A stretch of 64,000 nucleotides of DNA from Oceanipulchritudo coccoides (GTDB taxonomy: Bacteria; Verrucomicrobiota; Verrucomicrobiia; Opitutales; Oceanipulchritudinaceae): contig NZ_JAAGNX010000002.1 of assembly GCF_010500615.1 (NCBI RefSeq), forward strand, positions 1,035,478 through 1,099,477. Reading direction: 5' to 3'. Position 1 is the first letter of the stretch; each line of letters begins with the position of its first letter. The notes beneath the pieces were generated by a model, which was given only the letters and a program-made list of their open reading frames with translations, searched no databases and was not told the origin of the DNA. This document shows positions 53,821-62,022 of the stretch, one piece after another. The translations under genes were made by a program, and so were the position numbers.

Positions 53821-55013
53821 TGCCTCTCAGTAGTAATAAGATAGAGAAAATTGTCCACGAAGTCGTATCGCGATCCCTTTCCGCTGAGGCAAAGCCATTT
53901 GCGGAGTCCGGACGAGCGGCGGTTCTTGTTGCCCCCGAAAAGCTCAAATTGCAGGAATTTCCATTAAGAGGAATCCGGTCGGACGAAATTCTGGTCAAGG
54001 TGGAAGCGTGCGGGATTTGTGGAACAGACATTCATTGTTACAAGAGTGATCCATTTGCGCTCGCCCCGGTCGTGCTGGGTCATGAGGGGACAGGCATCGT
54101 GCTTGAAGTGGGCAGGGATGTTAAGATGGATGGTGTTGGTAAACCGGTTCTTCCCGGTGATCGCATCGTGACAAGCATCTTTGAGACCAGTGAGAATTGC
54201 CTCATTGCAAAATACAATCCGCACAAGGCAAACCTGTGTGATGATTTGAGGGTGTATGGGCTTCTTCCAGACGAACCAGAATACCACTTTAATGGATATT
54301 TTGGAGAGTACCTTATCATTCGTCCGGGATCCTCTTTTTTTGTGGTGAACGATATGAGCACGGACCTGCGGGTGTTGATTGAACCGGCTGCCGTCGTTTG
54401 TCATGCCCTTGAGAGGGCGAAGACGTGTGGGGTGAATTTGAATTTCCGTTCGAGAGTAGTGGTCCAAGGATGTGGTCCGATCGGATTGCTTATGATAGCC
54501 GTCCTGCGAACCCATGGTATTAACAATATCATTGCGATTGATGGGAACAATTCACGCCTTTCAATGGCCGCTTCCCTTGGGGCCGATGTTCAGCTGAACT
54601 TCAAGGATTTTAATGGAATTGATGATTTGGCCTCCAAGGTGTATTCGCTTACCAAGGGAATAGGCGCTCATTTTGGTTTCCAGGCAACGGGTTTTCCAGA
54701 AGCATTTGCAGGTTTGTTTAAATGCATCCGTCGCGGGGGAGGAATTGTCGAGGTAGGGCACTTCGTTGATGGGGGAAATTGCACGATGAATCCGCATCAG
54801 GATATCACGCGCAAGGAGATAACCGTAACGGGCAGTTGGGTCTACAACAGTTTTGAGTATCCCTATGCTTATCACTTTCTTAGACGAGCAGAAGGAATCG
54901 GCCTGCCCGTAACAGATTTGATTACGCATCGCTTTCCTCTGGATCAAATACAGACCGCCTTTGATGTAAATCTGCAACAGCAGGGCATCAAGGTCGTGGT
55001 GGAGATGGATTGA
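53820..55013 (+). CDS. Zinc-dependent alcohol dehydrogenase with encapsulation peptide
   Basis: 397 residues from the ATG at 53820. The first 20 residues (PLSSNKIEKIVHEVVSRSL) form an amphipathic helix like an encapsulation peptide. Medium-chain ADH features are CGICGTDIHCYK (catalytic Zn Cys) and LGHEGTGIVLEVG. The structural-zinc loop is degenerate: only two of the usual four Cys remain (ENCLIAKYNPHKANLC). The coenzyme loop is VVQGCGPIGLLMIAVL. Likely role: reduction of L-lactaldehyde to 1,2-propanediol, regenerating the NAD+ used by the acylating dehydrogenase. Last gene of the shell operon, followed by a strong terminator. Confidence 0.85.
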   Translation: MPLSSNKIEKIVHEVVSRSLSAEAKPFAESGRAAVLVAPEKLKLQEFPLRGIRSDEILVKVEACGICGTDIHCYKSDPFALAPVVLGHEGTGIVLEVGRDVKMDGVGKPVLPGDRIVTSIFETSENCLIAKYNPHKANLCDDLRVYGLLPDEPEYHFNGYFGEYLIIRPGSSFFVVNDMSTDLRVLIEPAAVVCHALERAKTCGVNLNFRSRVVVQGCGPIGLLMIAVLRTHGINNIIAIDGNNSRLSMAASLGADVQLNFKDFNGIDDLASKVYSLTKGIGAHFGFQATGFPEAFAGLFKCIRRGGGIVEVGHFVDGGNCTMNPHQDITRKEITVTGSWVYNSFEYPYAYHFLRRAEGIGLPVTDLITHRFPLDQIQTAFDVNLQQQGIKVVVEMD

Positions 55014-55021
55014 TATAAAAA

Positions 55022-55053
55022 AAGCCAGCCCGAGCATTTGCTCAGGCTGGCTT
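55022..55053. terminator. Strong bidirectional terminator hairpin
   Basis: Arms AAGCCAGCC/GGCTGGCTT with an inner GAGCA/TGCTC helix make a long stem with one C-A mismatch. An A-run on the left and T-rich bases on the right let it serve both the shell operon (rightward) and the FAS1 gene (leftward). Confidence 0.85.
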
Positions 55054-55079
55054 GTTAAGGTAGAAATAATGTTATCGCG

Positions 55080-56042
55080 TTATGGCAGGAGGACGCCGTC
55101 GATGACATGCACGATGCCGTTGGTGGCCTCAATGTCGATCAGCTCGGGAATCAACGTTCCTTGTCCATTGCGGGAGAAAAGAGTCAGGTCTTCGCGGGTC
55201 AGCTTGCTCCAGATGAGCGTGTAGTACCTGTCCTTGCTCAATACATCCCCAGAGTCCAAGTCACCGAAGAGGATGTGGTTGAGGAGGATGCGGCGCAGCT
55301 TCCATGCTGGAAGCGCCTCGACCAGATCAGCACCCGTAGCGTTTTCATCTCCGAGGGCAGCGCGGGCGGCCGCATCGAAAGCATCGTTGGTGGGGGCAAA
55401 TACAGTCAGGTTGAAGCGCTCGCTACCCAGGATCCAGCCGAGATTAGCTTTCTGCACTGCTGCCACGAGGGAGCTGAGTGCAGGAGTGTTGAGGGCAGTT
55501 TCGAGAATGGAAACGGGCTCTTCGACAATTGGTGGCAGGAGGACGCCGTCGATGACATGGATAATTCCATTGGCCGCTTCGAGGTTGATCAATTCCAGAA
55601 CGAGATTGCCGGAGCTTCCCTGTCCACCCACAATCGTCGTGTCCACGCGGTTGACGTCAGCACCGTTGACTGTTGTGAAGGTGTCTGAAGCAAGCACATC
55701 ATCTGACAGGAGCGCTCCCGGCAGGACGTGGTACGTGAGAATTTCTGCCAGCGTCTCCTTGTCGAGTGCCAGGAGGAGGTCAAGACCTGTGGCTGATTCA
55801 TCGCCAAGTAATGCTTTTGCGGCAGTGTCAAAGGCGGCGTTTGTCGGGGCGAATATTGTGAAAGCGCCTTCGCTGTTAAGTGTCTTGGCCAGATCTGTGG
55901 TGACCAAAGCAGCGGTGAGCGTGCTGAATGATTCAGGTGTGTAAGCAGCGACTTCAGCAATGCTTAGAAGTTCCCCCTCTTCAGCGTTGACGGATGTAAA
56001 GCCGATTAGCCCGGTTGCAGCGAGTGTGAGTAGTTTTTTCAT
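55080..56042 (-). CDS. Exported protein with two fasciclin (FAS1) domains
   Basis: 320 residues from the ATG at 56042 (MKKLLTLAATGLIGFTSVNA, a signal peptide). Two FAS1 domains of about 150 residues follow, each with FTIFAPTNAAFD- or LTVFAPTNDAFDAAAR-type H1 boxes, a YHVLPG- or NHILFG-type middle and a terminal NGIIHVIDGVLLPP or NGIVHVIDGVLLP. FAS1 proteins mediate adhesion. An exact 27-base repeat (55083-55109 and 55533-55559), 450 bases apart, marks the duplication. A longer frame to 56240 lacks a leader and is rejected. Confidence 0.9.
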   Translation of the reverse strand: MKKLLTLAATGLIGFTSVNAEEGELLSIAEVAAYTPESFSTLTAALVTTDLAKTLNSEGAFTIFAPTNAAFDTAAKALLGDESATGLDLLLALDKETLAEILTYHVLPGALLSDDVLASDTFTTVNGADVNRVDTTIVGGQGSSGNLVLELINLEAANGIIHVIDGVLLPPIVEEPVSILETALNTPALSSLVAAVQKANLGWILGSERFNLTVFAPTNDAFDAAARAALGDENATGADLVEALPAWKLRRILLNHILFGDLDSGDVLSKDRYYTLIWSKLTREDLTLFSRNGQGTLIPELIDIEATNGIVHVIDGVLLP

Positions 56043-56292
56043 ATTGTGATTCCCCATGAAGGTTATTGTTATTTGTGAAACGAGAAAGTACTCGAGTTTG
56101 CCTGATGATGGCGGAGGAATTTTCCCAAGATGTTGAATTTTTGGATAAACGGTCAGATCGGGAATTGGGCGGTACACCCGTAGCTGCCCTGTATCCTTGC
56201 AGCGGGGGGCAAAGATGGAAAAAGGTTGTTGAAAGGTCATTTACCGTGGTTGATTCTACCAGCTCTGAAGTGGATCCAAGAATGATAAGATA
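56043..56292. promoter_or_regulatory. Divergent intergenic region, FAS1 gene/thuA-like gene
   Basis: 250 bases with no coding signal beyond antisense extensions. It must carry both promoters; I could not assign any with confidence. Confidence 0.3.
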
Positions 56293-56931
56293 ATGAAGAT
56301 TTGTGTTCTCTGTGACGACCGATACCACCCTGGGAACGTTGTAACCGATGGGCTGCAATTCCTGCGAGGGGCCGGCCATGTCCTTGAGTTTGCCACCGCT
56401 GCCTCGACTGGCACCTTGAGCAAGGCAATGGCAGACCTCATTATTCTCTGCAAGGGGCAGATTGAAGGGAATGAATGTGGTGAAGGGCTCTGGATGGACG
56501 CTGAGCTTGAAAAGTGGTTTGTTGAGTTTGTCAGGTCAGGCGGCAAGCTTCTCGTGGTTCACTCCGGTGTTGTCATAGAAGAGAAAAATCGTGCCTTTCG
56601 TTCATTGGTTGGAGGGTCATTCAGCCATCACCCGGAGGCTTGTCCAATTGTGTACTCGACTGTCGGGGATTTCCTGACAGGGGCTGGAATTGATGATATG
56701 GAAGTCCACGATGAGCACTACTTTATTGATCTGGCCGTTGAAAAAGAGTCGCTTGAGATATTCCTTGAAGGCCGGTCTAATCATGGTTGCCAGCCAGCCG
56801 GATGGTTTCGCAAAGAAGGCAGTGGATTGGTGGGAGTCCTCACTCCAGGCCACTTTCCCGCAGTCTGGCGACAACCGCATTTTAAGCAGTTGTTGACCCT
56901 GTGTATCGATCGTCTGGGAGGTTCACGATGA
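56293..56931 (+). CDS. ThuA-like domain protein
   Basis: 212 residues with a ThuA/class I glutamine-amidotransferase-like fold: MKICVLCDDRYHPGNVVTDGLQFL, then the glycine-rich VRSGGKLLVVHSGVV turn and SHHPEACPIVYS. ThuA-like proteins accompany sugar dehydrogenases and glycoside use. No signal peptide. Its stop overlaps the next start (ATGA), so it is co-translated with the SDR. Confidence 0.8.
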   Translation: MKICVLCDDRYHPGNVVTDGLQFLRGAGHVLEFATAASTGTLSKAMADLIILCKGQIEGNECGEGLWMDAELEKWFVEFVRSGGKLLVVHSGVVIEEKNRAFRSLVGGSFSHHPEACPIVYSTVGDFLTGAGIDDMEVHDEHYFIDLAVEKESLEIFLEGRSNHGCQPAGWFRKEGSGLVGVLTPGHFPAVWRQPHFKQLLTLCIDRLGGSR

Positions 56932-57647
56932 GTCCCTCGGCTTTCATTACCGGAGCCGACCGCGGATTGGGGCTGGCTCTTTCAGCAAACCTCCTTCAAC
57001 AGGGCTGGACCGTCTTTGCCGGCCAGTACATGGAGGATTGGCCGGAATTGAAAGCGCTTCAATCACGCTTTCCTCAGCAACTTTTCATCGTTCCGCTTGA
57101 TGTCGCCTCGGATGATTCCGTTAGTCGTGCATCACATCATGTTGGAACGCTCACGCGTGAGCTCGACCTCCTGATTAACAATGCGGGCATTGGCCAGCGT
57201 GACAATTTTACGCCTATTGAGGAAGGCCTTGCCTACGACGAGATGATGGAAGTGTACAATATCAACAGCCTCGGGCCGCTTCGCGTAGTCGAGGGACTCC
57301 TCCCTCTTCTGCGGAAGGGCAAGGGTAAACGACTCTGTTTCATATCCTCTGAAGCCGGATCCATTGGCCGTAGCGAACGGACTTCATGGTTTGGCTATGG
57401 GATGTCAAAAGCCGCCCTTAACATGGCTGTCAAAAATCTCTTCAACCACCTTCGTCCACGAGGATTCCGCTTTCGGCTCTGTCATCCGGGTTGGATGCGC
57501 ACCTATATGGGAGGAAGCAAAAACGACGCCGCCGACCTCGATCCGGAGTATGTCGCCGAGCGTATTGTCTCCTACATTCTCGATGACACTGTCGATGAGG
57601 ACAAATTAGTGATGCGCGACATGGATGGAAAGTCCTGGCCGTGGTGA
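56928..57647 (+). CDS. Short-chain dehydrogenase/reductase
   Basis: 239-residue NAD(P)-dependent oxidoreductase: TGADRGLGLALSANLLQQG coenzyme loop, NNAGIGQRDNF, catalytic Ser in CFISSEAGSIGRS and the YxxxK pair in WFGYGMSKAALNMAV. The product substrate is unknown. Co-translated with the ThuA-like gene, suggesting the pair oxidises or isomerises one sugar derivative. The upstream extension to 56901 overlaps thuA and is rejected. Confidence 0.87.
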   Translation: MSPSAFITGADRGLGLALSANLLQQGWTVFAGQYMEDWPELKALQSRFPQQLFIVPLDVASDDSVSRASHHVGTLTRELDLLINNAGIGQRDNFTPIEEGLAYDEMMEVYNINSLGPLRVVEGLLPLLRKGKGKRLCFISSEAGSIGRSERTSWFGYGMSKAALNMAVKNLFNHLRPRGFRFRLCHPGWMRTYMGGSKNDAADLDPEYVAERIVSYILDDTVDEDKLVMRDMDGKSWPW

Positions 57648-57728
57648 GTTTGTCCGGATTTGGTTTTTAGTATCCTGCCTGCCCCGCATTGCCTCTTCCG
57701 TCGACGTGCTAAACTTCGCGATGCTGAA

Positions 57729-59759
57729 TTAGAAGCGCCGGCTGAAATACACCCGGAGGGTACGAGGTTCGAGGGGGTGGAAGTGCAGGCCCTCAACGCC
57801 CGCCGCTTCACCCGGTAGTCTGGATTCGTAGAAATAGGTGATGTCATCATCCGTGGAATCAAGGAGATTCAGGACATCGAGAAAGATGGACCAATCATCA
57901 GCTTTGTATCCAGCTCTCAAGTTCAGAACGGTGGAGGGATCAGACTTGACGGATCCGTCCTCCACAAGGGCGCGCTCGCCGAAATACCGCAGGCGGAGGG
58001 AACCAATCCAACCATTCTCTGACTGGGCGGTAACGCCGGTGCTGACGACGACATCAATGGCACCGGGAATTTCATCACCGGAGGGATCATTGTCATCGAA
58101 TTTAGCCTCGCTGAAGGCGGCATCCACATCGAATGTCAGGCCCTTTACCGGCGTTAAGTAATTGGCAATTTCCAAGCCGTAGCGCTTGCTCGGACGGGAG
58201 GGTTCGGTGATGCCGGCGTCACCGACGAAAAGCAGTTCCGAGTCGAGTTCAAGATGCCAGACGGAGAGGGAAGTGTTGAGCATTTCATTCCATGTGATGC
58301 GGGCTCCCACCTCCGCACCGAAGGACTTGACCAGCGCATCAACTTTCTCAGCTGGAGTGACACCATCTGTCGGGTCGACGGAGATGGTGGTGCCCCGGGC
58401 ATCATTGCTGTGGAAGCCGTAGCCACCGCTGAGGAAAAACTCGGTCTCGTCATTTAATGAATACACCAGGCTCGCCTTCGGGGAGACCTTTGAGGCATCT
58501 TCGGTACCGGAATTTTCGGAAAGGTTGCTGTCGACATCAAAATCGAAGTAGTCTGCACGGATGCCGATGATGGATTTGAGGCGTGGGGTCCAATCGATTT
58601 CATTCTCATAGAATACGCCCATGGAAAGCTCTCCAACTGCATCTTCCCGGATCGTTGCCAGCCGCTGGCGTGCAGAAGTCTGGAAGAGGCCGACCTTCTG
58701 GATATCATCGTAACGAGTCTGGAAACCAATGGTGTGGAGGGCCTCACCACGATGGATAGAATGGACAATACTGCCCCCATAAATCATGCGCTCGTCGACC
58801 TGCTCGAATTCATCCCCGTTCACCGGGTCCTCCAGGAAGTAGGTGAAGTTCGACCAGAGGCTCAGGTCATAATAAATGGCGTACAAACTTGCACGAGTCG
58901 TGCTGTCTTCCCGAATGCGTATGTAGTCAGTGGATAGGCTGATCCGTGCGGATTCGCCCCCCAGGTCGTCATCGAGGGAACCGAATCGGCCGATCTGGCC
59001 CGATTGCACAGATCTTAGGGGAATTTGGTCTGCGGAATCCCATGAGGCACTATATCCCATCAGCTTGACCCGAAAGCGTGAGTCTTTTTCCCCAACCGTG
59101 AATTTAACGAGTGTGTTGAACTTGTTCAGGTTCTCCTCCGCATCCCATGGGCCGTCGTAGTATTGCGATTCCACTGCCGCAATCAAGGTCCCGTTGCCCA
59201 CTTTAAAGGAATCCGCGAAGACACCTCTTAAATAGTTGTCCTCTCCCACATTGATGACTGCCATGCCTCGCTCCAGGGAATCCACCGTGGAAATACGCCC
59301 TGCTCCAGCCGATGCAAAGTCTCCGATTTCTGCGTAATAGGGCCCTTTGCTGTACTCGATACTGTCAACCAGCTCGGGGATGACGAAATTGATGTCCGTG
59401 TATCCCTGGCCGTGTCCGTGCGTGGGAAGATTGACAGGCATGCCATCAACAAAGGTGGCAAAGTCCGTGCCGTGATCGAGATTGAATCCGCGCAGGAAAA
59501 ATTGATTACCTTTTCCGGTTCCGCTGTGTTGGGTGGCGATGAAGCCCGGGATTGTTTCCAGAATCTCCCCTGTCCGGAGGAGAGGACGATATTCAAGATC
59601 GACCTGGTGAATAATGCCCTCCGAGGAGGAACTTGTTTCACCGATCAAGGGGTTGGATCGACCGGAGACTTCATAGGGGTCGAGATGGAAGATATCCTCG
59701 TGTCCCGACAGGGAACAGTGAAGCACAAGGAGGGACAGAATAGGCAGTAACAGTTTCAT
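57729..59759 (-). CDS. TonB-dependent outer-membrane receptor
   Basis: 676 residues: signal peptide (MKLLLPILSLLVLHCSLSG), then a plug domain with GEILETIPGFIATQHSGTGKGNQFFLRGFNLDHGTDFATFVDGMPVN and a His-rich THGHGQGYTD loop. A 22-strand barrel ending in LRVYFSRRF follows, with a C-terminal aromatic as expected for outer-membrane insertion. No SusD partner is encoded nearby, so it is not a classic SusC. Ligand unknown; the His-rich plug loop allows a metal or metal complex. The energy would come from exbB-exbD-tonB. Confidence 0.9.
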   Translation of the reverse strand: MKLLLPILSLLVLHCSLSGHEDIFHLDPYEVSGRSNPLIGETSSSSEGIIHQVDLEYRPLLRTGEILETIPGFIATQHSGTGKGNQFFLRGFNLDHGTDFATFVDGMPVNLPTHGHGQGYTDINFVIPELVDSIEYSKGPYYAEIGDFASAGAGRISTVDSLERGMAVINVGEDNYLRGVFADSFKVGNGTLIAAVESQYYDGPWDAEENLNKFNTLVKFTVGEKDSRFRVKLMGYSASWDSADQIPLRSVQSGQIGRFGSLDDDLGGESARISLSTDYIRIREDSTTRASLYAIYYDLSLWSNFTYFLEDPVNGDEFEQVDERMIYGGSIVHSIHRGEALHTIGFQTRYDDIQKVGLFQTSARQRLATIREDAVGELSMGVFYENEIDWTPRLKSIIGIRADYFDFDVDSNLSENSGTEDASKVSPKASLVYSLNDETEFFLSGGYGFHSNDARGTTISVDPTDGVTPAEKVDALVKSFGAEVGARITWNEMLNTSLSVWHLELDSELLFVGDAGITEPSRPSKRYGLEIANYLTPVKGLTFDVDAAFSEAKFDDNDPSGDEIPGAIDVVVSTGVTAQSENGWIGSLRLRYFGERALVEDGSVKSDPSTVLNLRAGYKADDWSIFLDVLNLLDSTDDDITYFYESRLPGEAAGVEGLHFHPLEPRTLRVYFSRRF

Positions 59760-59772
59760 AGCTTGCGATAAT

Positions 59773-59792
59773 TATAGGGTAAAGTCCCTATA
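59773..59792. promoter_or_regulatory. Palindrome upstream of the TonB-dependent receptor gene
   Basis: Perfect inverted repeat, arms TATAGGG/CCCTATA with a 6-base spacer, 13 bases before the receptor start codon. The position over the leader or promoter fits a repressor operator. Confidence 0.4.
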
Positions 59793-59954
59793 TTTCAGGA
59801 TTTTTCAATTAAAAAATGCAAATTGGGACTCCCGTTGTCCCGGAGACCCCCTTCAATTGGCAAATGAGACAATGCTGAGATGACCCGTTGTCGGATGTCG
59901 TCGGGAAATACTTTTCACTTTGCCAATTCCACAGCTACGCCCTAATTCTTGTGC

Positions 59955-60980
59955 ATGAACAGAAGAGGTTTTTTGACGACTTTGGCCACCGCTGCGCCTG
60001 CTGTTGTGATGAGTGGCCACCCGGGTGACAAATCGGGGAACGTGACGAGCGAGCACGATGCCCTTGGATCGATCCTCCCGAAGAGGCGCCTTGGCCGGAC
60101 CGGTGAGCAGGTGACCATGCTGGGGATTGGCGGCTACCACGTCGGTTGGACTTCGGAAAAGGATGCCGTGGAAGTAATCGAGGCAGCGATGGAGGGGGGT
60201 ATCCGGTTTTTTGATACGGCGGAGGCCTACCAGCAGGGAGAAAGCGAGATCCGTTATGGCAAGTATCTCACGCCCAAGTACCGGGATCATATCTATCTGA
60301 TGACAAAAACCCAGGCGAGGGATGCGAAAACAGCCCGGGAGCATCTTGAAGGCTCCTTGCGGCGGATGAAGACCGATCATCTGGACCTTTGGCAGTTGCA
60401 TACCTTGCGGAATCCGGATGATGTGGATGGGCGTCTACAGGAAGGCGTTCTGGAGGTCTTGATCAAGGCGAAGGAAGAGGGCAAGGTCCGCCATATCGGC
60501 TTTACCGGGCATACCAATCCGGAGGCGCATCTTCATATTCTTGAAAAGACAGCCGGTAGTGATCCATTCGATACCTGCCAAATGCCGGTGAATGTCATTG
60601 ATCCGAGTTATCACAGTTTTATCGAGCAGGTGCTGCCCTCGCTTCAGGAAAAGAACATCGGTCTTCTCGCAATGAAGACATTGGCCGACGGACGGTTCCT
60701 CGGAATCAAGACAATGCCCAACCGTGGCGCCATCTGGCGCACCGACGATCCAGCTGTCCCGAATCGCCTGAGCATCCGGGATGCCCTGCACTTCGCCTGG
60801 TCGCTGCCGGTCAGCGTCCTGATCACCGGTGCGGAAAACGCGTCCCTTGTCCGGGAGAAAGTCGATATGGCAAAGACCTTCACCGGAATGACTGCAGAGG
60901 AGCGGCTGGAGCTGGTCAACCGGGTTGCCGACCTCGCCGACGGAAAGATTGAGTATTACAAACGGCCCTTGGAATCCTGA
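59955..60980 (+). CDS. Tat-exported aldo/keto reductase
   Basis: 341 residues from the ATG at 59955. The leader MNRRGFLTTLATAAPAVVMSG has the RRxFLT twin-arginine motif, so the protein should be exported folded. AKR barrel with the catalytic Asp and Tyr in RFFDTAEAY, Lys in YLMTKTQ and His in WQLHTL. Ends with a C-terminal segment FTGMTAEERLELVNRVADLADGKIEYYK. Substrate unknown. Confidence 0.87.
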   Translation: MNRRGFLTTLATAAPAVVMSGHPGDKSGNVTSEHDALGSILPKRRLGRTGEQVTMLGIGGYHVGWTSEKDAVEVIEAAMEGGIRFFDTAEAYQQGESEIRYGKYLTPKYRDHIYLMTKTQARDAKTAREHLEGSLRRMKTDHLDLWQLHTLRNPDDVDGRLQEGVLEVLIKAKEEGKVRHIGFTGHTNPEAHLHILEKTAGSDPFDTCQMPVNVIDPSYHSFIEQVLPSLQEKNIGLLAMKTLADGRFLGIKTMPNRGAIWRTDDPAVPNRLSIRDALHFAWSLPVSVLITGAENASLVREKVDMAKTFTGMTAEERLELVNRVADLADGKIEYYKRPLES

Positions 60981-61023
60981 GGAATCCGTAAGGCCCGTAA
61001 CATTAATTAAAAATAACTTTATT

Positions 61024-61971
61024 ATGAATCCCATGAAATTCATCCACAAATACAGGACCCGAATTTTTCCACAGCTTGCGTTTGTGATTCTTCTTGCGGC
61101 TTTTGTGAACCTGTCTGCGGCACCTGCTTATCCCCCGGAAATTCCGGACACGACGGTGGAGACTTACAAGACCGTCGACGGGATCGACCTGCGGGCATGG
61201 ATCATGACACCTCAAAACCATCGCACGGAGAAACCGGTTCCTGTTATCGTCTTCTTTTTCGGAGGAGGCTGGGTATCCGGGACCCCAAGACAGTTTGAGC
61301 AGCAATCCAAGTATCTGGCTGCCCGTGGAATGGTGGCCATCATGGTCGATTACCGGGTCAAATCACGCCATGGAGTAATAGCGAAAGAGTGTGTCACCGA
61401 TGCCAAGTCGGCCATTCGATGGGTGCGGAAAAATGCCGCCCGATTGGGTGTGGATCCAGACCGGATTATGGCGGCTGGAGGATCAGCCGGGGGACATCTC
61501 GCGGCTGCCTGCGCGACTCTACCGCTTTATGATGACCCGGATGAGGATGCCGATGTCTCCTCCAAGCCAAACGCTCTTGTCTTGTTTAATCCCGTCCTTG
61601 TCTTGGCCCCTATTCCGGAAATGCCTGAATTCCCAGCCGAACGGATTGCCCGGTTGGAACGCCGCTTTGGCGGAAACCCTGAAAGCTTTTCGCCTTACCA
61701 TAATCTTGATTCGCCATCGCCCCCGACACTTGTCTTTCATGGTACGGCTGATAAGACTGTCCCGTATTCAACGGTGGTCGCCTTTCATGAAAAGATGACA
61801 TCCCTCGGAAACCGTTGCGAGCTGGTCGCCTACAAGGGGGCAGGGCATGGGTTCTTTAATTACGGAAAGCGGAACAACAGCTTCTTCATCGATACCGTGA
61901 ATAAAATGGATGCCTTCCTGGTTTCACTTGGGTACCTGGAGGGAGTGCCGGAATATACCTACTTGAAGTAG
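61024..61971 (+). CDS. Exported alpha/beta hydrolase (esterase-like)
   Basis: 315 residues. A signal peptide (FPQLAFVILLAAFVNLSAA) is followed by an alpha/beta fold with the nucleophile elbow GGSAGGHLAAA (Ser), an oxyanion-type FFFGGGWVSG, HGTADKTVPY (Asp) and GAGHGFFNYG (His), a complete triad. Similar to sugar-acetyl esterases and carboxylesterases. It lies 43 bases after the aldo/keto reductase in the same direction, probably one operon. The frame from 60925 overlaps that gene and is rejected. Confidence 0.86.
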   Translation: MNPMKFIHKYRTRIFPQLAFVILLAAFVNLSAAPAYPPEIPDTTVETYKTVDGIDLRAWIMTPQNHRTEKPVPVIVFFFGGGWVSGTPRQFEQQSKYLAARGMVAIMVDYRVKSRHGVIAKECVTDAKSAIRWVRKNAARLGVDPDRIMAAGGSAGGHLAAACATLPLYDDPDEDADVSSKPNALVLFNPVLVLAPIPEMPEFPAERIARLERRFGGNPESFSPYHNLDSPSPPTLVFHGTADKTVPYSTVVAFHEKMTSLGNRCELVAYKGAGHGFFNYGKRNNSFFIDTVNKMDAFLVSLGYLEGVPEYTYLK

Positions 61972-62022
61972 GGTCGCCTGAATATAGCAAACCAGAAGAA
62001 TTCGAGACGGCCGAGTTGCTTG

